64,000 nucleotides of DNA, from the NCBI RefSeq assembly GCF_014200435.1, contig NZ_JACHBR010000002.1, positions 734,501 through 798,500 of the forward strand, given 5' to 3'. The notes beneath the pieces are model-generated. The model saw only the letters and a program-made list of their open reading frames with translations. It had not been told where the DNA came from and did not search any database. Positions 1 to 9,052 of this stretch are shown here, in pieces. The translations under genes and the position numbers were made by a program. The stretch is from Sphaerisporangium krabiense (GTDB lineage: Bacteria; Actinomycetota; Actinomycetes; Streptosporangiales; Streptosporangiaceae). Every line of letters begins with the position of its first letter. Position 1 is the first letter of the stretch.

Positions 1-768
1 TGCCGCGAGCACGGCGGCCTCGCCGAGCATGTTGCCGCCGGCCAGCACCGCCGTCAGGTCGGTGCGGTGCTGCAGGAGCCCGGCCGCCGCCGCGTAGGCC
101 GAGTCGCGGGTGGCGCGCGCCCGCACGATCAGCTCCTCCTCGACCGGCAGCCCGAGCGCGGCCATCGCCTCGCGGAAGCCCCGCACCCGCTGCTCCTGGC
201 CGTGCCGCGCGAGGAAGGCGACGCGGCGGTGGCCGAGCCCGGCCAGGTACTCGACCGCCGTGCGCATGCCGGAGCGGTCGTCGGCCACGACGGCGGGGAC
301 GTCCTCGCGTCCCCGGACCGGCCGCTCGGCGAACACGACGCTCAGCCCGGCGCGGAAGGCCGGGCCCCACATCTCGCCGTCGCCGGAGGGCACGGCGATC
401 ACGCGTTCCACGCTCTCCTCGATGAGGGAGCCGATCAGCTCGGCCTCCCGCTCGGGGTCGTCGCGGGTGGCGCCGATCATCACCGGTTCGCCCGCCGCCT
501 GCGCGCAGGTGAGCACGCCGTCGGCCAGCCGGGCGTAGAAGGTGTCGGTGATGTCCGGCACGAGCAGGCCGATGCCGCCGGTCCGCCTGCGGCGGAGGTT
601 GCGGCCGAGCGCGCTCGGGCGGTAGTCGAGCCGCGCCGCGGCGGCCAGGACCTTCTCGCGCGTCGCCGGGCTCGCCGACCCTCCCGACAGCACCCGCGAC
701 ACGGTCGCGACCCCGACCTCCGCCGCCTCGGCCACGTCCTTGATCGTCGTACGCCGCTGCTCGCTCAT
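1..768 (-). CDS. LacI-family transcriptional regulator (3' end cut by window start)
   Basis: DNA-binding repressor of the LacI/GalR family. The N-terminus reads [20 protein letters not shown], the family helix-turn-helix, followed by the hinge region ([12 protein letters not shown]) and a periplasmic-binding-protein-like sensor domain starting at [14 protein letters not shown]. At least 256 residues are present; the family is usually 330-350 long, so roughly 80-90 C-terminal residues lie beyond position 1. Start: ATG at 768, with a second in-frame ATG at 774. Neither has a clear Shine-Dalgarno sequence, so the message could be leaderless. It is divergent from the sugar-ABC ATPase at 941, and LacI members commonly control sugar uptake, so regulation of carbohydrate transport is likely. 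Palindromes sit directly on its start (773-800), suggesting autoregulation. The effector cannot be named. Confidence 0.93.
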   Translation of the reverse strand, partial: MSEQRRTTIKDVAEAAEVGVATVSRVLSGGSASPATREKVLAAAARLDYRPSALGRNLRRRRTGGIGLLVPDITDTFYARLADGVLTCAQAAGEPVMIGATRDDPEREAELIGSLIEESVERVIAVPSGDGEMWGPAFRAGLSVVFAERPVRGREDVPAVVADDRSGMRTAVEYLAGLGHRRVAFLARHGQEQRVRGFREAMAALGLPVEEELIVRARATRDSAYAAAAGLLQHRTDLTAVLAGGNMLGEAAVLAA

Positions 769-772
769 CCGC

Positions 773-800
773 ATGGAAACGATTCCATCATGGTTTCCAT
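773..800. promoter_or_regulatory. Nested palindromes, probable LacI-family operator
   Basis: ATGGAA-ACGA-TTCCAT (773-788) is a perfect 6-bp inverted repeat with a central ACGA. The outer arms ATGGAAAC (773-780) and GTTTCCAT (793-800) form a second inverted repeat around it. The GGAAACGATTCC core resembles operators of the LacI/CcpA type. It lies 5 bp upstream of the regulator's ATG at 768, which suggests negative autoregulation. That the adjacent repressor binds here is inferred from position and symmetry only. Confidence 0.6.
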
Positions 801-860
801 GGGTCGGCCAAGCCCGCACCGGCATCCGAAGAGGTGAAGCGCCTATTTTTCTGGAGGGCT

Positions 861-889
861 TGACAGAGATGTCCGGTTCAGATGAGATT
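861..889 (+). promoter_or_regulatory. Possible sigma70-type promoter for the ABC ATPase gene
   Basis: A consensus -35 hexamer TTGACA lies at 861-866. With a 17-bp spacer the -10 position falls on TGAGAT (884-889), a poor match. It is upstream of the ATPase start at 941 and downstream of the LacI-type palindromes. Confidence 0.3.
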
Positions 890-940
890 CATGAAAACGT
901 ATCCACATCCGGCGGCACCCCGGACGCACGAAGGACTGCC

Positions 941-2158
<1,218 letters not shown>

Positions 2159-2190
2159 GGCGCTACAGACCACTTCTCCATCCCTGCGGA

Positions 2191-2227
2191 GAGCCCCCGC
2201 CGTGTACCCCTCCCACGGCGGGGGCTC
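2191..2227 (+). terminator. Rho-independent-like hairpin after the ABC ATPase gene
   Basis: Perfect 14-bp stem: GAGCCCCCGCCGTG (2191-2204) pairs with CACGGCGGGGGCTC (2214-2227) around a 9-nt loop. It starts 33 nt after the ugpC stop. There is no long T-run, as is usual for actinomycete terminators. Confidence 0.8.
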
Positions 2228-2390
2228 TTCGCGTTCAAGGAAGGCGGAACGGGAAGGCGATGGTTCCGCAAAACCGGTGCGCCGGACGCCTGACGTCCCG
2301 CTTAGGTGCATAGAACGGTTGCGTCGACATCTCGCTCGGCTTACGGGCGATGTCTCCCACAGCCGGAAACGCGCCCATCGGAGAGTCTGA

Positions 2391-3242
2391 ATGGCTGGGA
2401 AACGCACCATACCTATGTTTGTGGCATTGATTCTGACCGGGGTGACCGGGTCGGGAACCGCGTCGGCGGCAACCGTCGTCACCGCGTCGGCCGCCGCGGG
2501 GCCCGTCGCGCACGTGGAGCAGTCCGTGTCCCGTGTCCCGGCCGTGCCTCCGAACGCACCGAGGAATCTGCGGCTCGTCCAGATCACCGCCAACCTCATC
2601 AGGCTGCGGTGGGATCCGCCCGGGGGCGACCCTTACCCGCCGCGCCCCGGCGTGGTCGCCTACGACATCTACGCCACCGGCTCGCCGTTCCGGCTGATCG
2701 CCACGGTGCCCGGCACCGTCCTGACCTACCTGAACCGGCGCCGGTTCTGCGACACGGTCTCGTACTTCGTCAGGGCACGGAACGCGGCGGGCGAAGTGTC
2801 GGCGCCGAGCAACGTCGTCACCCGCCACCGCTCGGAATGCAAGCGGCACCATGACGAGGACGCCGTGGACGACGAGTTCGACGCCAGGAACAAGAAGGAC
2901 GATGTCGTCGACGACAGGCACCACCACGACTCCGGGAACGACCAGGAGATCATCAGGGCCGACAAGGTGCTCGCCCTTGAAGACTCCTCCAACGGCGGCG
3001 GCGGAGGCCACGAGTCCGACCACCACGAGGGACACGGGGGCGCGGGCGCGGAGGCGCACGCGGCCGGCGGACCGAAGGCCGGCGGCGAGGAGCACGCGGC
3101 CGAGCAGCACGCCGGCAAGCAGCTCCCCTTCACCGGCGCGCCCGTGGCCGCGCTGGCCGGAGTCGGCGGGGCCCTGCTGGTCTCCGGAGCCGCCGGTGTC
3201 CTGATCTCCATGCGGCGCCGCCGATCCACTGGTGCGCGCTAG
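2391..3242 (+). CDS. Secreted FN3-domain protein with LPFTG cell-wall sorting signal
   Basis: Predicted surface protein of 283 residues. The N-terminus (KRTIPMFVALILTGVTGSG...ASA) is a signal peptide. Residues about 48-150 form one fibronectin type III domain (PNAPRNLRLVQITANLIRLRW ... YDIYATGSPF ... RARNAAGEVSAPSNVV). Then follows a highly charged His/Asp/Glu-rich linker (DDRHHHDSGNDQE, GGGGHESDHHEGHGG). The C-terminus has LPFTG, a hydrophobic segment and an RRRR tail: a sortase substrate signal. The His/Asp-rich part could bind metal ions, but that is a guess. Start ATG 2391 has GGAGAG at 2380-2385. The stop overlaps the start of the DUF4012 gene by 11 nt, so the two are probably co-translated. 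No sortase gene is in the window. Confidence 0.85.
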   Translation: MAGKRTIPMFVALILTGVTGSGTASAATVVTASAAAGPVAHVEQSVSRVPAVPPNAPRNLRLVQITANLIRLRWDPPGGDPYPPRPGVVAYDIYATGSPFRLIATVPGTVLTYLNRRRFCDTVSYFVRARNAAGEVSAPSNVVTRHRSECKRHHDEDAVDDEFDARNKKDDVVDDRHHHDSGNDQEIIRADKVLALEDSSNGGGGGHESDHHEGHGGAGAEAHAAGGPKAGGEEHAAEQHAGKQLPFTGAPVAALAGVGGALLVSGAAGVLISMRRRRSTGAR

Positions 3243-4989
3243 AAGGCGCCGGCGCGTCGCCGCCGCCGCGCTCCTGCCGGTTCTCGTCCTGACGTCGTAC
3301 GGGGGCTGGTCGGCGTATGCCGGGCTGAGCGTGCGCGACCACCTGCAGGCGACCAGGGACGCCCTGGTGCACCTGCGCGCGGTGATGAGCGCCCGTGACC
3401 TCGCCCGGATCCGCGTGACGCTGGCGGACGCCCAGCGTCACGCGGCCGAGGCGCGGCGCCTCACCTCCCGCGCCGACTGGGCGCTGCTCACCCACCTGCC
3501 TCTGGTGGGGGACGGCGCCACGACCGTGCGCGGGATCGCCGCGTCGGCCGCCGAGGTCACCGGCGTGCTGACCGGCGTCCAAGGGGTCGGCGCGTCCCTC
3601 CTCACCGCCGGTTCCGGCGCCGACGACGCCGACCGGCTCCTGAACGGTCTCAGGACGGCGGCCCCGGTCCTGCACGGCGCCGCCGCCCGGCTCACCCGGG
3701 CCCGCGACCACCTGGCCGCCACTCCCGCCCGCACCCGGGTCGCCTCCCTGGACGAGGCGCGGGGCAGGCTCCTGTCCGAGCTGGACCGGCTGCGCGGCTG
3801 GATCGGCTCCGCGGCGACCGCCGCGGAGCTGCTGCCCCCCATGCTCGGCGGCGACGGCCCGCGCCGCTACTTCCTGGCCTTCCAGACCAACGCGGAATCG
3901 CGGGGGACCGGCGGTCTCGTCGGCGCCTTCGGCATCCTGTCCGCCGACCACGGCCGTGTCCGCGTCACGCGGCTGGCAGCCAACAACGACCTCACCCCCG
4001 GGGCCCGCCCCGTCGTCGACCACGGCCCCGCGTTCCGCGAGCGGTACGGCGAGGGCGCGGCCACGCTCCTCTCGGTCTCCAACCTCTCCCCGCACTTCCC
4101 CTACGCCGCCGGCACCTGGACCGCGCTATGGGAGCGGAAGACCGGCCGGCGGCTGGACGGCGCCCTCGCGATCGACCCGGTCGGCCTGTCCTACGTGCTC
4201 GCCGTGATCGGGCCGGTCACGCTGCCGGGCGGGGAGCGGGTGACCGCCTCCAACGTCGTCGACCTGACCGAGCGCGCGGCCTACGCGCGCTATCCCGACC
4301 CCGTGCGCCGCAAGCGCTTCCTCATCGCGATCGCCGCGGCCGTCGGCGAGGCGCTGCCCAAGGCGTTCCCTGCGCCCTCCCACCTGCTGCCCGTGCTGAA
4401 GCCCATGGCCGAGGAGCGCAGGCTCCAGATCTGGAGCCGCCACGCCGCCGAGCAGCGCCGCCTGTCCGGCACCGCGCTCGGCGGCGTGCTGCCGCGGCGA
4501 CCGGGGCCGTACGCCGGGCTCGTGGTCAACAACTCGGCCGGCGGCAAGCTGGACTACTACCTGAACCGCTCGGTGGAATACACGCTGGGCCCCTGCCGGG
4601 GCGGCCGGCGGTCGTCGCGCGTGCGGGTCCGGCTCACCAACGACGTGCCCGGCGTGGCGCTGCCGTCCTATGTCACCGGCAGGCTGGACAGCCCCGACCG
4701 GCCGCACGCGCCCGGCTCCAACCTGCTGTGGGTGTCGCTGTACGCCGGGGTGGGCAGCGAGCTCACCGGGACCCGGGTGGACGGCCGCACCGTCTGGGCC
4801 CGCACGGAGACCGAGAGGTCCCACCCGGTCCACTCCATCCTCCTGGAACTCGCGCCCGGGCAGTCCAGGACGTGGGAGCTCGACCTCGTGGAGCCGGCCT
4901 CCGGGGCGGCTCCCGTGGTCCCGGCGCAGCCCTTGGCCCGTCCCCAGCAGAGCCGGGTCGACCAGGATCGGCATGGCTGCCCGCCCTGA
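3232..4989 (+). CDS. DUF4012 domain-containing membrane-anchored protein
   Basis: 585-residue protein with an Arg-rich N-terminus and one transmembrane segment (AAAALLPVLVLTSYGGW), then a large extracytoplasmic part. The central region (RRYFLAFQTNAESRGTGG, GAFGILSADHGRVRV, LSPHFPYAAGTWTALWE, LDGALAIDPVGLSYVLAVIG) is the DUF4012 signature. The family occurs next to capsule and exopolysaccharide genes in actinomycetes and other bacteria, but has no established biochemical activity. Start GTG 3232 overlaps the end of the FN3 gene; no good Shine-Dalgarno is visible, consistent with translational coupling. The last 17 nt overlap the phosphatase start. Context suggests a role in assembly or attachment of the surface polymer; the role itself is inference. 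Confidence 0.85.
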   Translation: MRARRRRRVAAAALLPVLVLTSYGGWSAYAGLSVRDHLQATRDALVHLRAVMSARDLARIRVTLADAQRHAAEARRLTSRADWALLTHLPLVGDGATTVRGIAASAAEVTGVLTGVQGVGASLLTAGSGADDADRLLNGLRTAAPVLHGAAARLTRARDHLAATPARTRVASLDEARGRLLSELDRLRGWIGSAATAAELLPPMLGGDGPRRYFLAFQTNAESRGTGGLVGAFGILSADHGRVRVTRLAANNDLTPGARPVVDHGPAFRERYGEGAATLLSVSNLSPHFPYAAGTWTALWERKTGRRLDGALAIDPVGLSYVLAVIGPVTLPGGERVTASNVVDLTERAAYARYPDPVRRKRFLIAIAAAVGEALPKAFPAPSHLLPVLKPMAEERRLQIWSRHAAEQRRLSGTALGGVLPRRPGPYAGLVVNNSAGGKLDYYLNRSVEYTLGPCRGGRRSSRVRVRLTNDVPGVALPSYVTGRLDSPDRPHAPGSNLLWVSLYAGVGSELTGTRVDGRTVWARTETERSHPVHSILLELAPGQSRTWELDLVEPASGAAPVVPAQPLARPQQSRVDQDRHGCPP

Positions 4990-5629
4990 CCCGTGGTGCC
5001 CCGCGCCGCGCGAGGAGGGCTTCCGCCTGCTGTTCGTCTGCACCGCCAACATCTGCCGCTCCCCGATCGCCGAGCGGTACGCCCGCGCCGCGCTTGGCGC
5101 GGGCTCACCCGTCGTCGTGGCGAGCGCCGGCGTGTGCGCCGTGCCCGGACGGCCGATGGCCCGCGGGGCGGCGCGCGCGCTGGAGAGGCTGGGCGGCGAC
5201 CCTTCGGGGTTCGCCTCGCGCCGGGTCACCTCGCGGATGCTGGAGGAGGCCGACCTGGTGCTGACCGCCACGACCGCGCACCGCGCGGCCGTGGTCCAGA
5301 AGTGCCCGCGGATCTCCGGCCGGGCCTTCACCATCGCCGAGTTCGGGGCGCTGGCCGGGGCCGTGCCGGCGCGGTCCCGTGCGGACCTCGCCCGGGCGGG
5401 GGGCCCGGCGATGCGGGCCCACCTCCTGCTCGCCCGGGCGCGGGCGCTGCGCGGGCTGGTCCGCGTGGAGGAACCCGACGTGGCGGATCCCTACGGCGGA
5501 CCGGGCCGCGCCTACAGGTCGGCCGCCCGGCGGATCGCCGAGGGACTGTCGGCACTGCTGGAGACGCTGACCGCCGCGGCCGCTCCGACCTCGGCCGGCC
5601 GGAGCGGCCCGTCCTGCACCGGCTGGTAG
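4973..5629 (+). CDS. Low-molecular-weight protein-tyrosine phosphatase (Wzb/CpsB-like role)
   Basis: Cytoplasmic phosphatase expected to dephosphorylate the polysaccharide BY-kinase encoded opposite. The P-loop CTANICRSP (C-X5-R-S) lies near the N-terminus, and the general-acid Asp is in VADPYGG near residue 165. It is 218 residues, longer than the typical 150-180, with an insert between SGRAFTIAEF and the DPYG loop and an Ala/Ser-rich tail. ATG 4973 follows AGGATC and overlaps the DUF4012 stop by 17 nt. The last 118 nt overlap the 3' end of the kinase gene on the other strand. This completes the kinase/phosphatase pair typical of Wzx/Wzy polymer systems. Confidence 0.92.
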   Translation: MAARPDPWCPAPREEGFRLLFVCTANICRSPIAERYARAALGAGSPVVVASAGVCAVPGRPMARGAARALERLGGDPSGFASRRVTSRMLEEADLVLTATTAHRAAVVQKCPRISGRAFTIAEFGALAGAVPARSRADLARAGGPAMRAHLLLARARALRGLVRVEEPDVADPYGGPGRAYRSAARRIAEGLSALLETLTAAAAPTSAGRSGPSCTGW

Positions 5630-6957
5630 GAGCCGTCGTATCCGTAGGTGTGCTTGGTCTTGGCGGGCACGTGGTTCAGCACGCCTCCCACCACGCGGGC
5701 GTTGATCGACGACAGCAGCTCGGTCGCGCGCGCGATGTGCCCCGTGCGCGTCCTGCCGTGCCGGGCGATGAGCAGGGTGCTGTCGCAGATGGCGGCCAGC
5801 GAGGCGGCGTCGGTCACCGGCAGCAGCGGGGGAGTGTCGATGATGACGATGTCGTAAGTGTCGGTGAGCGTGGCCAGGAGCTTGCGCATCCCGTCGGAGT
5901 TGAGCAGTTCGCTGGGGTTCGGCGGGATCCGCCCGCTCGGCAGCACGGTGAGGGACGGCGGCCCCCAGGTCTGGGCCACGTCCTCCAGCGCGGCCGAGCC
6001 GATCAGCACGTCGGTGAGCCCCGCCGATCCTTCGAGGCCGAACTGGGCGGCGACCCGGGGACGGCGCAGGTCGGCGTCCACGATCGCCACCCGCCAGTCG
6101 GCCTGGGCGAGCACGATGGCGAGGTTGACCGCGATCGAGGTCTTGCCCTCCCCGGCCAGGCAACTGGTGACCACCAGCGAACGCGGCCGCCGGTCGACGC
6201 TGATGAACTGCAGATTCGTGCGCACCGCCCGGAACGCCTCGGCCCGGGACGAGATGCCGTGGTCGCGGATGATCAATGGGTACCGCTGGGCGTCACGCTC
6301 GCGCCCGATCACCCCGATCGTCGGGCTCTTCGACATGGCCTGCAGCGTCTCGGGCGTCTTGATGGTGGTGTCCAGGCGATCGCGCAGCACCAGCGCCCCG
6401 ACGACGGCGGCCAGGGCGATCAGCTCCGCGACGAGCAGGTTGACCAGCGGACGCGGGCTGACCGGCCTGACCGGGATGCTCGCCTGGTCCACCACCGTCA
6501 CCCTGATCGTGGAAGGGCTGGACCGGCTCGGGCGCTCCAGTTTGTCGATCACCTGGGGGAAGACCACGCCCAGCTTGTCGGCCAGCCGCGCCGCGCGGGC
6601 GGGTTCGCTGTCGGTGACCGTGACCCGGATCAGCGTGGTCATGGGAATGGCCTCGGCCTTGATGCCGGCCTGGACGCGCGCGACCTCGCCCGGGCCGGCG
6701 ATCTGGCCGACCACCCGCCGGCTGGACACGAGGCTCGCGTACGACTGCACCCGCTGCTGGGAGAGCGCGCCCGCCTGGATCGCGGTGGCGAGGCTGCCCT
6801 CCTTGTCGTATCCCGTCACCAGCAGGTCGATCTGCGCCTGGTATCGGGGCGGCGTCTTGGCGGTGACGACCATGGCCACGGCGGCGGAGGCGATCAGCGT
6901 CAGCGCGATGATCGCCCAGTGCGCGCGGATGAGCCGGAGGTAGTAGAGGCCTTGCAC
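5512..6957 (-). CDS. Wzz-domain/BY-kinase (Wzc/CpsCD-like polysaccharide co-polymerase and tyrosine kinase)
   Basis: Membrane protein of 481 residues controlling chain length and export of the polymer. The N-terminal Wzz part has TM1 (AIIALTLIASAAVAMVV) and TM2 (LLVAELIALAAVVGALVL, about residues 175-192). The cytoplasmic bacterial tyrosine-kinase domain has Walker A CLAGEGKTS (about 267), Walker A' VAIVDADLRRPR and Walker B IVIIDTPPLLPVTD. Three tyrosines (YGYDGSY) follow the kinase fold and are the probable autophosphorylation cluster. GTG 6957 starts 3 nt after the stop of the transferase gene, so it is the last gene of a coupled operon. Its final 39 codons are antisense to the phosphatase gene, whose stop codon overlaps the third Tyr codon of the cluster. 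Confidence 0.93.
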   Translation of the reverse strand: MQGLYYLRLIRAHWAIIALTLIASAAVAMVVTAKTPPRYQAQIDLLVTGYDKEGSLATAIQAGALSQQRVQSYASLVSSRRVVGQIAGPGEVARVQAGIKAEAIPMTTLIRVTVTDSEPARAARLADKLGVVFPQVIDKLERPSRSSPSTIRVTVVDQASIPVRPVSPRPLVNLLVAELIALAAVVGALVLRDRLDTTIKTPETLQAMSKSPTIGVIGRERDAQRYPLIIRDHGISSRAEAFRAVRTNLQFISVDRRPRSLVVTSCLAGEGKTSIAVNLAIVLAQADWRVAIVDADLRRPRVAAQFGLEGSAGLTDVLIGSAALEDVAQTWGPPSLTVLPSGRIPPNPSELLNSDGMRKLLATLTDTYDIVIIDTPPLLPVTDAASLAAICDSTLLIARHGRTRTGHIARATELLSSINARVVGGVLNHVPAKTKHTYGYDGSYQPVQDGPLRPAEVGAAAAVSVSSSADSPSAIRRAADL

Positions 6958-6960
6958 GGA

Positions 6961-7998
6961 TCAGCGCCTTTCGGTGATGCGGACGGCGGGTTCGCCGGCG
7001 GTTCCTGGCACCGGGCCGTGCGCCTTCTGCAGGAGCCCGATGAGCACGATGGCCGCGGCGACCGCGGTGACCGCGGTGATGAGGGGCGGGGTGAGATTCA
7101 AGGTCATCGCCAGGTTGAGCGCCCCGGAGAGGACCGCCGCGCCGGCCAGGACGAGGGTCGTGACCCCGACGCTGAGACCGAGCGCGTTGAGGCGGTGGGA
7201 CAGGTGGTCGGTGGCGCCGAGCAGCAGCGGGCGGCCCGCGCGCGCCCGGGACAGCAGCACCACCCCGGTGTCGACCGTGGCGACGAACGTGGGCAGGAGC
7301 AGGCTCCCGATCACCTGGTCCGGGCTCTGGTCCCGCGCCACCGCCGTGGCGGAACAGGCCACGACGAACCCGATGAACAGCGAGCCGGAGTCGCCCATGA
7401 ACACCCGGGCCGGCGTCCAGTTGTGCAGCAGGAACCCCACGCCGGCGCAGCACAGCGCGGTCAGCAGCATGCCGATCGCCGGCCGGCCGGCGACGAACGC
7501 CGTGACGGCGAGCGGGGCGGCGCCGGCCGCCGTGATGGCGCCGAGCGAGCCGTCCTGGTTGTCGAGCAGGTTGAACGAGTTGGTGATCAGGACGATCCAC
7601 AGGATCGTCAGCGGGACGTCCGGCCAGCCGCCGGTCACGGGGGCGTGGAGCCCGCTCAGCACGACCCCGGCCGCCGCCACCGACTCGACGCCGAGCCGGG
7701 CGAAGGGCGAGAGCGGGGCGATGTCGTCGATCAGGCCGAGCAGCGCCACGGCGACGGCGGCGCAGACCACCACGGCGAGCGTGAGGTCGCCCAGGCCGGC
7801 GATGACGACCACGGGGGCGACGGTGCCCAGCATGATCGCGACACCCCCGAGGTAGGGGATCGGGCGGGCGTGCGCCTTGTACCCGCCCGGGCGGTCGGTG
7901 ATGCCCCAGCGGATCGCGAGCCGGCCGAGCGGCCCCGTCACGAGCCCGGTGAGCAGGAAACCGGCCAGCCCGGTCATGAGGATCGTGGAGGCGTTCAT
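6961..7998 (-). CDS. Polyprenyl-phosphate sugar-1-phosphate transferase (WecA/MraY family)
   Basis: Multi-pass membrane enzyme that starts the repeat unit by moving a sugar-1-phosphate (GlcNAc-1-P in WecA/TagO relatives) from a UDP-sugar to undecaprenyl phosphate. Family motifs: HARPIPYLGG, the Asp pair in LLGLIDD, LLDNQDGSLG (in place of the more usual N-x-x-D-G-x-D-G-L-A), FMGDSGSLFIG and the HLSHRL histidines. It is 345 residues with about 10 hydrophobic segments. The ATG at 7998 overlaps the preceding epimerase stop as ATGA, so translation is coupled. Substrate sugar cannot be read from sequence. Confidence 0.92.
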   Translation of the reverse strand: MNASTILMTGLAGFLLTGLVTGPLGRLAIRWGITDRPGGYKAHARPIPYLGGVAIMLGTVAPVVVIAGLGDLTLAVVVCAAVAVALLGLIDDIAPLSPFARLGVESVAAAGVVLSGLHAPVTGGWPDVPLTILWIVLITNSFNLLDNQDGSLGAITAAGAAPLAVTAFVAGRPAIGMLLTALCCAGVGFLLHNWTPARVFMGDSGSLFIGFVVACSATAVARDQSPDQVIGSLLLPTFVATVDTGVVLLSRARAGRPLLLGATDHLSHRLNALGLSVGVTTLVLAGAAVLSGALNLAMTLNLTPPLITAVTAVAAAIVLIGLLQKAHGPVPGTAGEPAVRITERR

Positions 7999-8993
7999 CG
8001 CGGGGACGCCACCAGTTCGCCCTGGGCCTCGACGATGGTCTCCCGCAGGATGTCCAGGAGCGTGCGCCGCGGCGTCCATCCGGTGAGGGCGTGCAGCTTC
8101 GCGGTGTCGGGGACCCGGCGGGTCATGTCCTCGAAGCCCGTCTCGTACGCCTCGGCGTACGGGATGTTGTCGATCCCGCTGGTCGCCCCGGTCAGCTCGA
8201 TGATCATCTTGGCCAGTTCCAGGATGGTGATCTCGTGGGACGCGCCGACGTTGAACGTCTCGCCGATCGCCTCCTCGCGGTCCAGCAGCTCCAGCAGCGC
8301 CACCACCACGTCGGCCACGTGGGCGAAGCACCGGGTCTGCGTGCCGTCGCCGAAGACGGTGAGCGGCGTGCCGCCGAGCGCCTGCCGGATGAGGCGCGGG
8401 ATGACCATCCCGTAGGCGGGGCTCTGCCGGGGGCCCACCGTGTTGAACAGCCGCACGATGACCGTCGGCAGGCCGCGTTCCTTGTGGTAGGCGTTGGCGA
8501 GGATCTCGTCCACCGCCTTGGCCGTGCTGTAGGCCCACCTGACCACCGCCGGGCTGCCGAGCACGCGGTCGGAGAGCTCCGACAGCGGGCCGCTGGAGTT
8601 CTTCCCGTAGATCTCGCTCGTGCTGGTGATCAGGATCTTCCTGCGGTAGCGGTGCGCCGCCTCGATCACGATCTCCGAGCCGCGGATGTTGGTCGTCAGC
8701 GAGCGCAGCGGGTGGTCGACGATCAGCTTCACCCCGACGGCGGCGGCGAGGTGGACGACGACGTCGCACCGGTGCACCAGCTCGTCGACGATGAGCTCGT
8801 CCAGCACCGAGCCCTGGACGAACCGCAGGCGCGGGTGACCGAGGACGTGCTCGATGTTGGCGATGCGCCCGGTCGACAGGTTGTCCAGGACGCACACGGA
8901 GTCCCCGCGCGCGAGCAGGGAGTCGGTCAGATGGGACCCGATGAACCCGCTCCCGCCGGTTATCAGGTAGGTCTTCCCTGGCGAGTCGTTCAC
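7995..8993 (-). CDS. NAD-dependent NDP-sugar epimerase/dehydratase
   Basis: Extended short-chain dehydrogenase of 332 residues acting on a nucleotide sugar in the cytoplasm. It has the Rossmann motif TGGSGFIGSHL, the SEIYGKN catalytic Ser/Tyr region and the YSTAKAVDE Y-x-x-x-K motif, then FNTVGPRQSPAYGMVIPR and FGDGTQTRCFAHVADVV, which resemble the UDP-glucuronate decarboxylase/GDP-mannose dehydratase/UDP-glucose epimerase group. The exact reaction is not decidable. Start GTG 8993 was chosen for its strong Shine-Dalgarno (AGGAG, 7-nt spacing). An alternative ATG at 9053 overlaps the upstream stop (TGATG) and would add 20 residues lacking family features. Third gene of the GT4-to-kinase operon. 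Confidence 0.88.
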   Translation of the reverse strand: MNDSPGKTYLITGGSGFIGSHLTDSLLARGDSVCVLDNLSTGRIANIEHVLGHPRLRFVQGSVLDELIVDELVHRCDVVVHLAAAVGVKLIVDHPLRSLTTNIRGSEIVIEAAHRYRRKILITSTSEIYGKNSSGPLSELSDRVLGSPAVVRWAYSTAKAVDEILANAYHKERGLPTVIVRLFNTVGPRQSPAYGMVIPRLIRQALGGTPLTVFGDGTQTRCFAHVADVVVALLELLDREEAIGETFNVGASHEITILELAKMIIELTGATSGIDNIPYAEAYETGFEDMTRRVPDTAKLHALTGWTPRRTLLDILRETIVEAQGELVASPR

Positions 8994-9052
8994 GGTTGCT
9001 CCTGTCAGCGTGCGAGGACGTCCTTGGTGGTCGATGCGGTGGATGTGTTCCA

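Noticed and set aside
4993-8415. Very long open frame running across the phosphatase, kinase and transferase genes
   Set aside because: It is an artefact of GC-rich codon bias opposite real genes; its translation is Arg/Gly/Ala-rich without domains, and the genes in this stretch have clear catalytic motifs.
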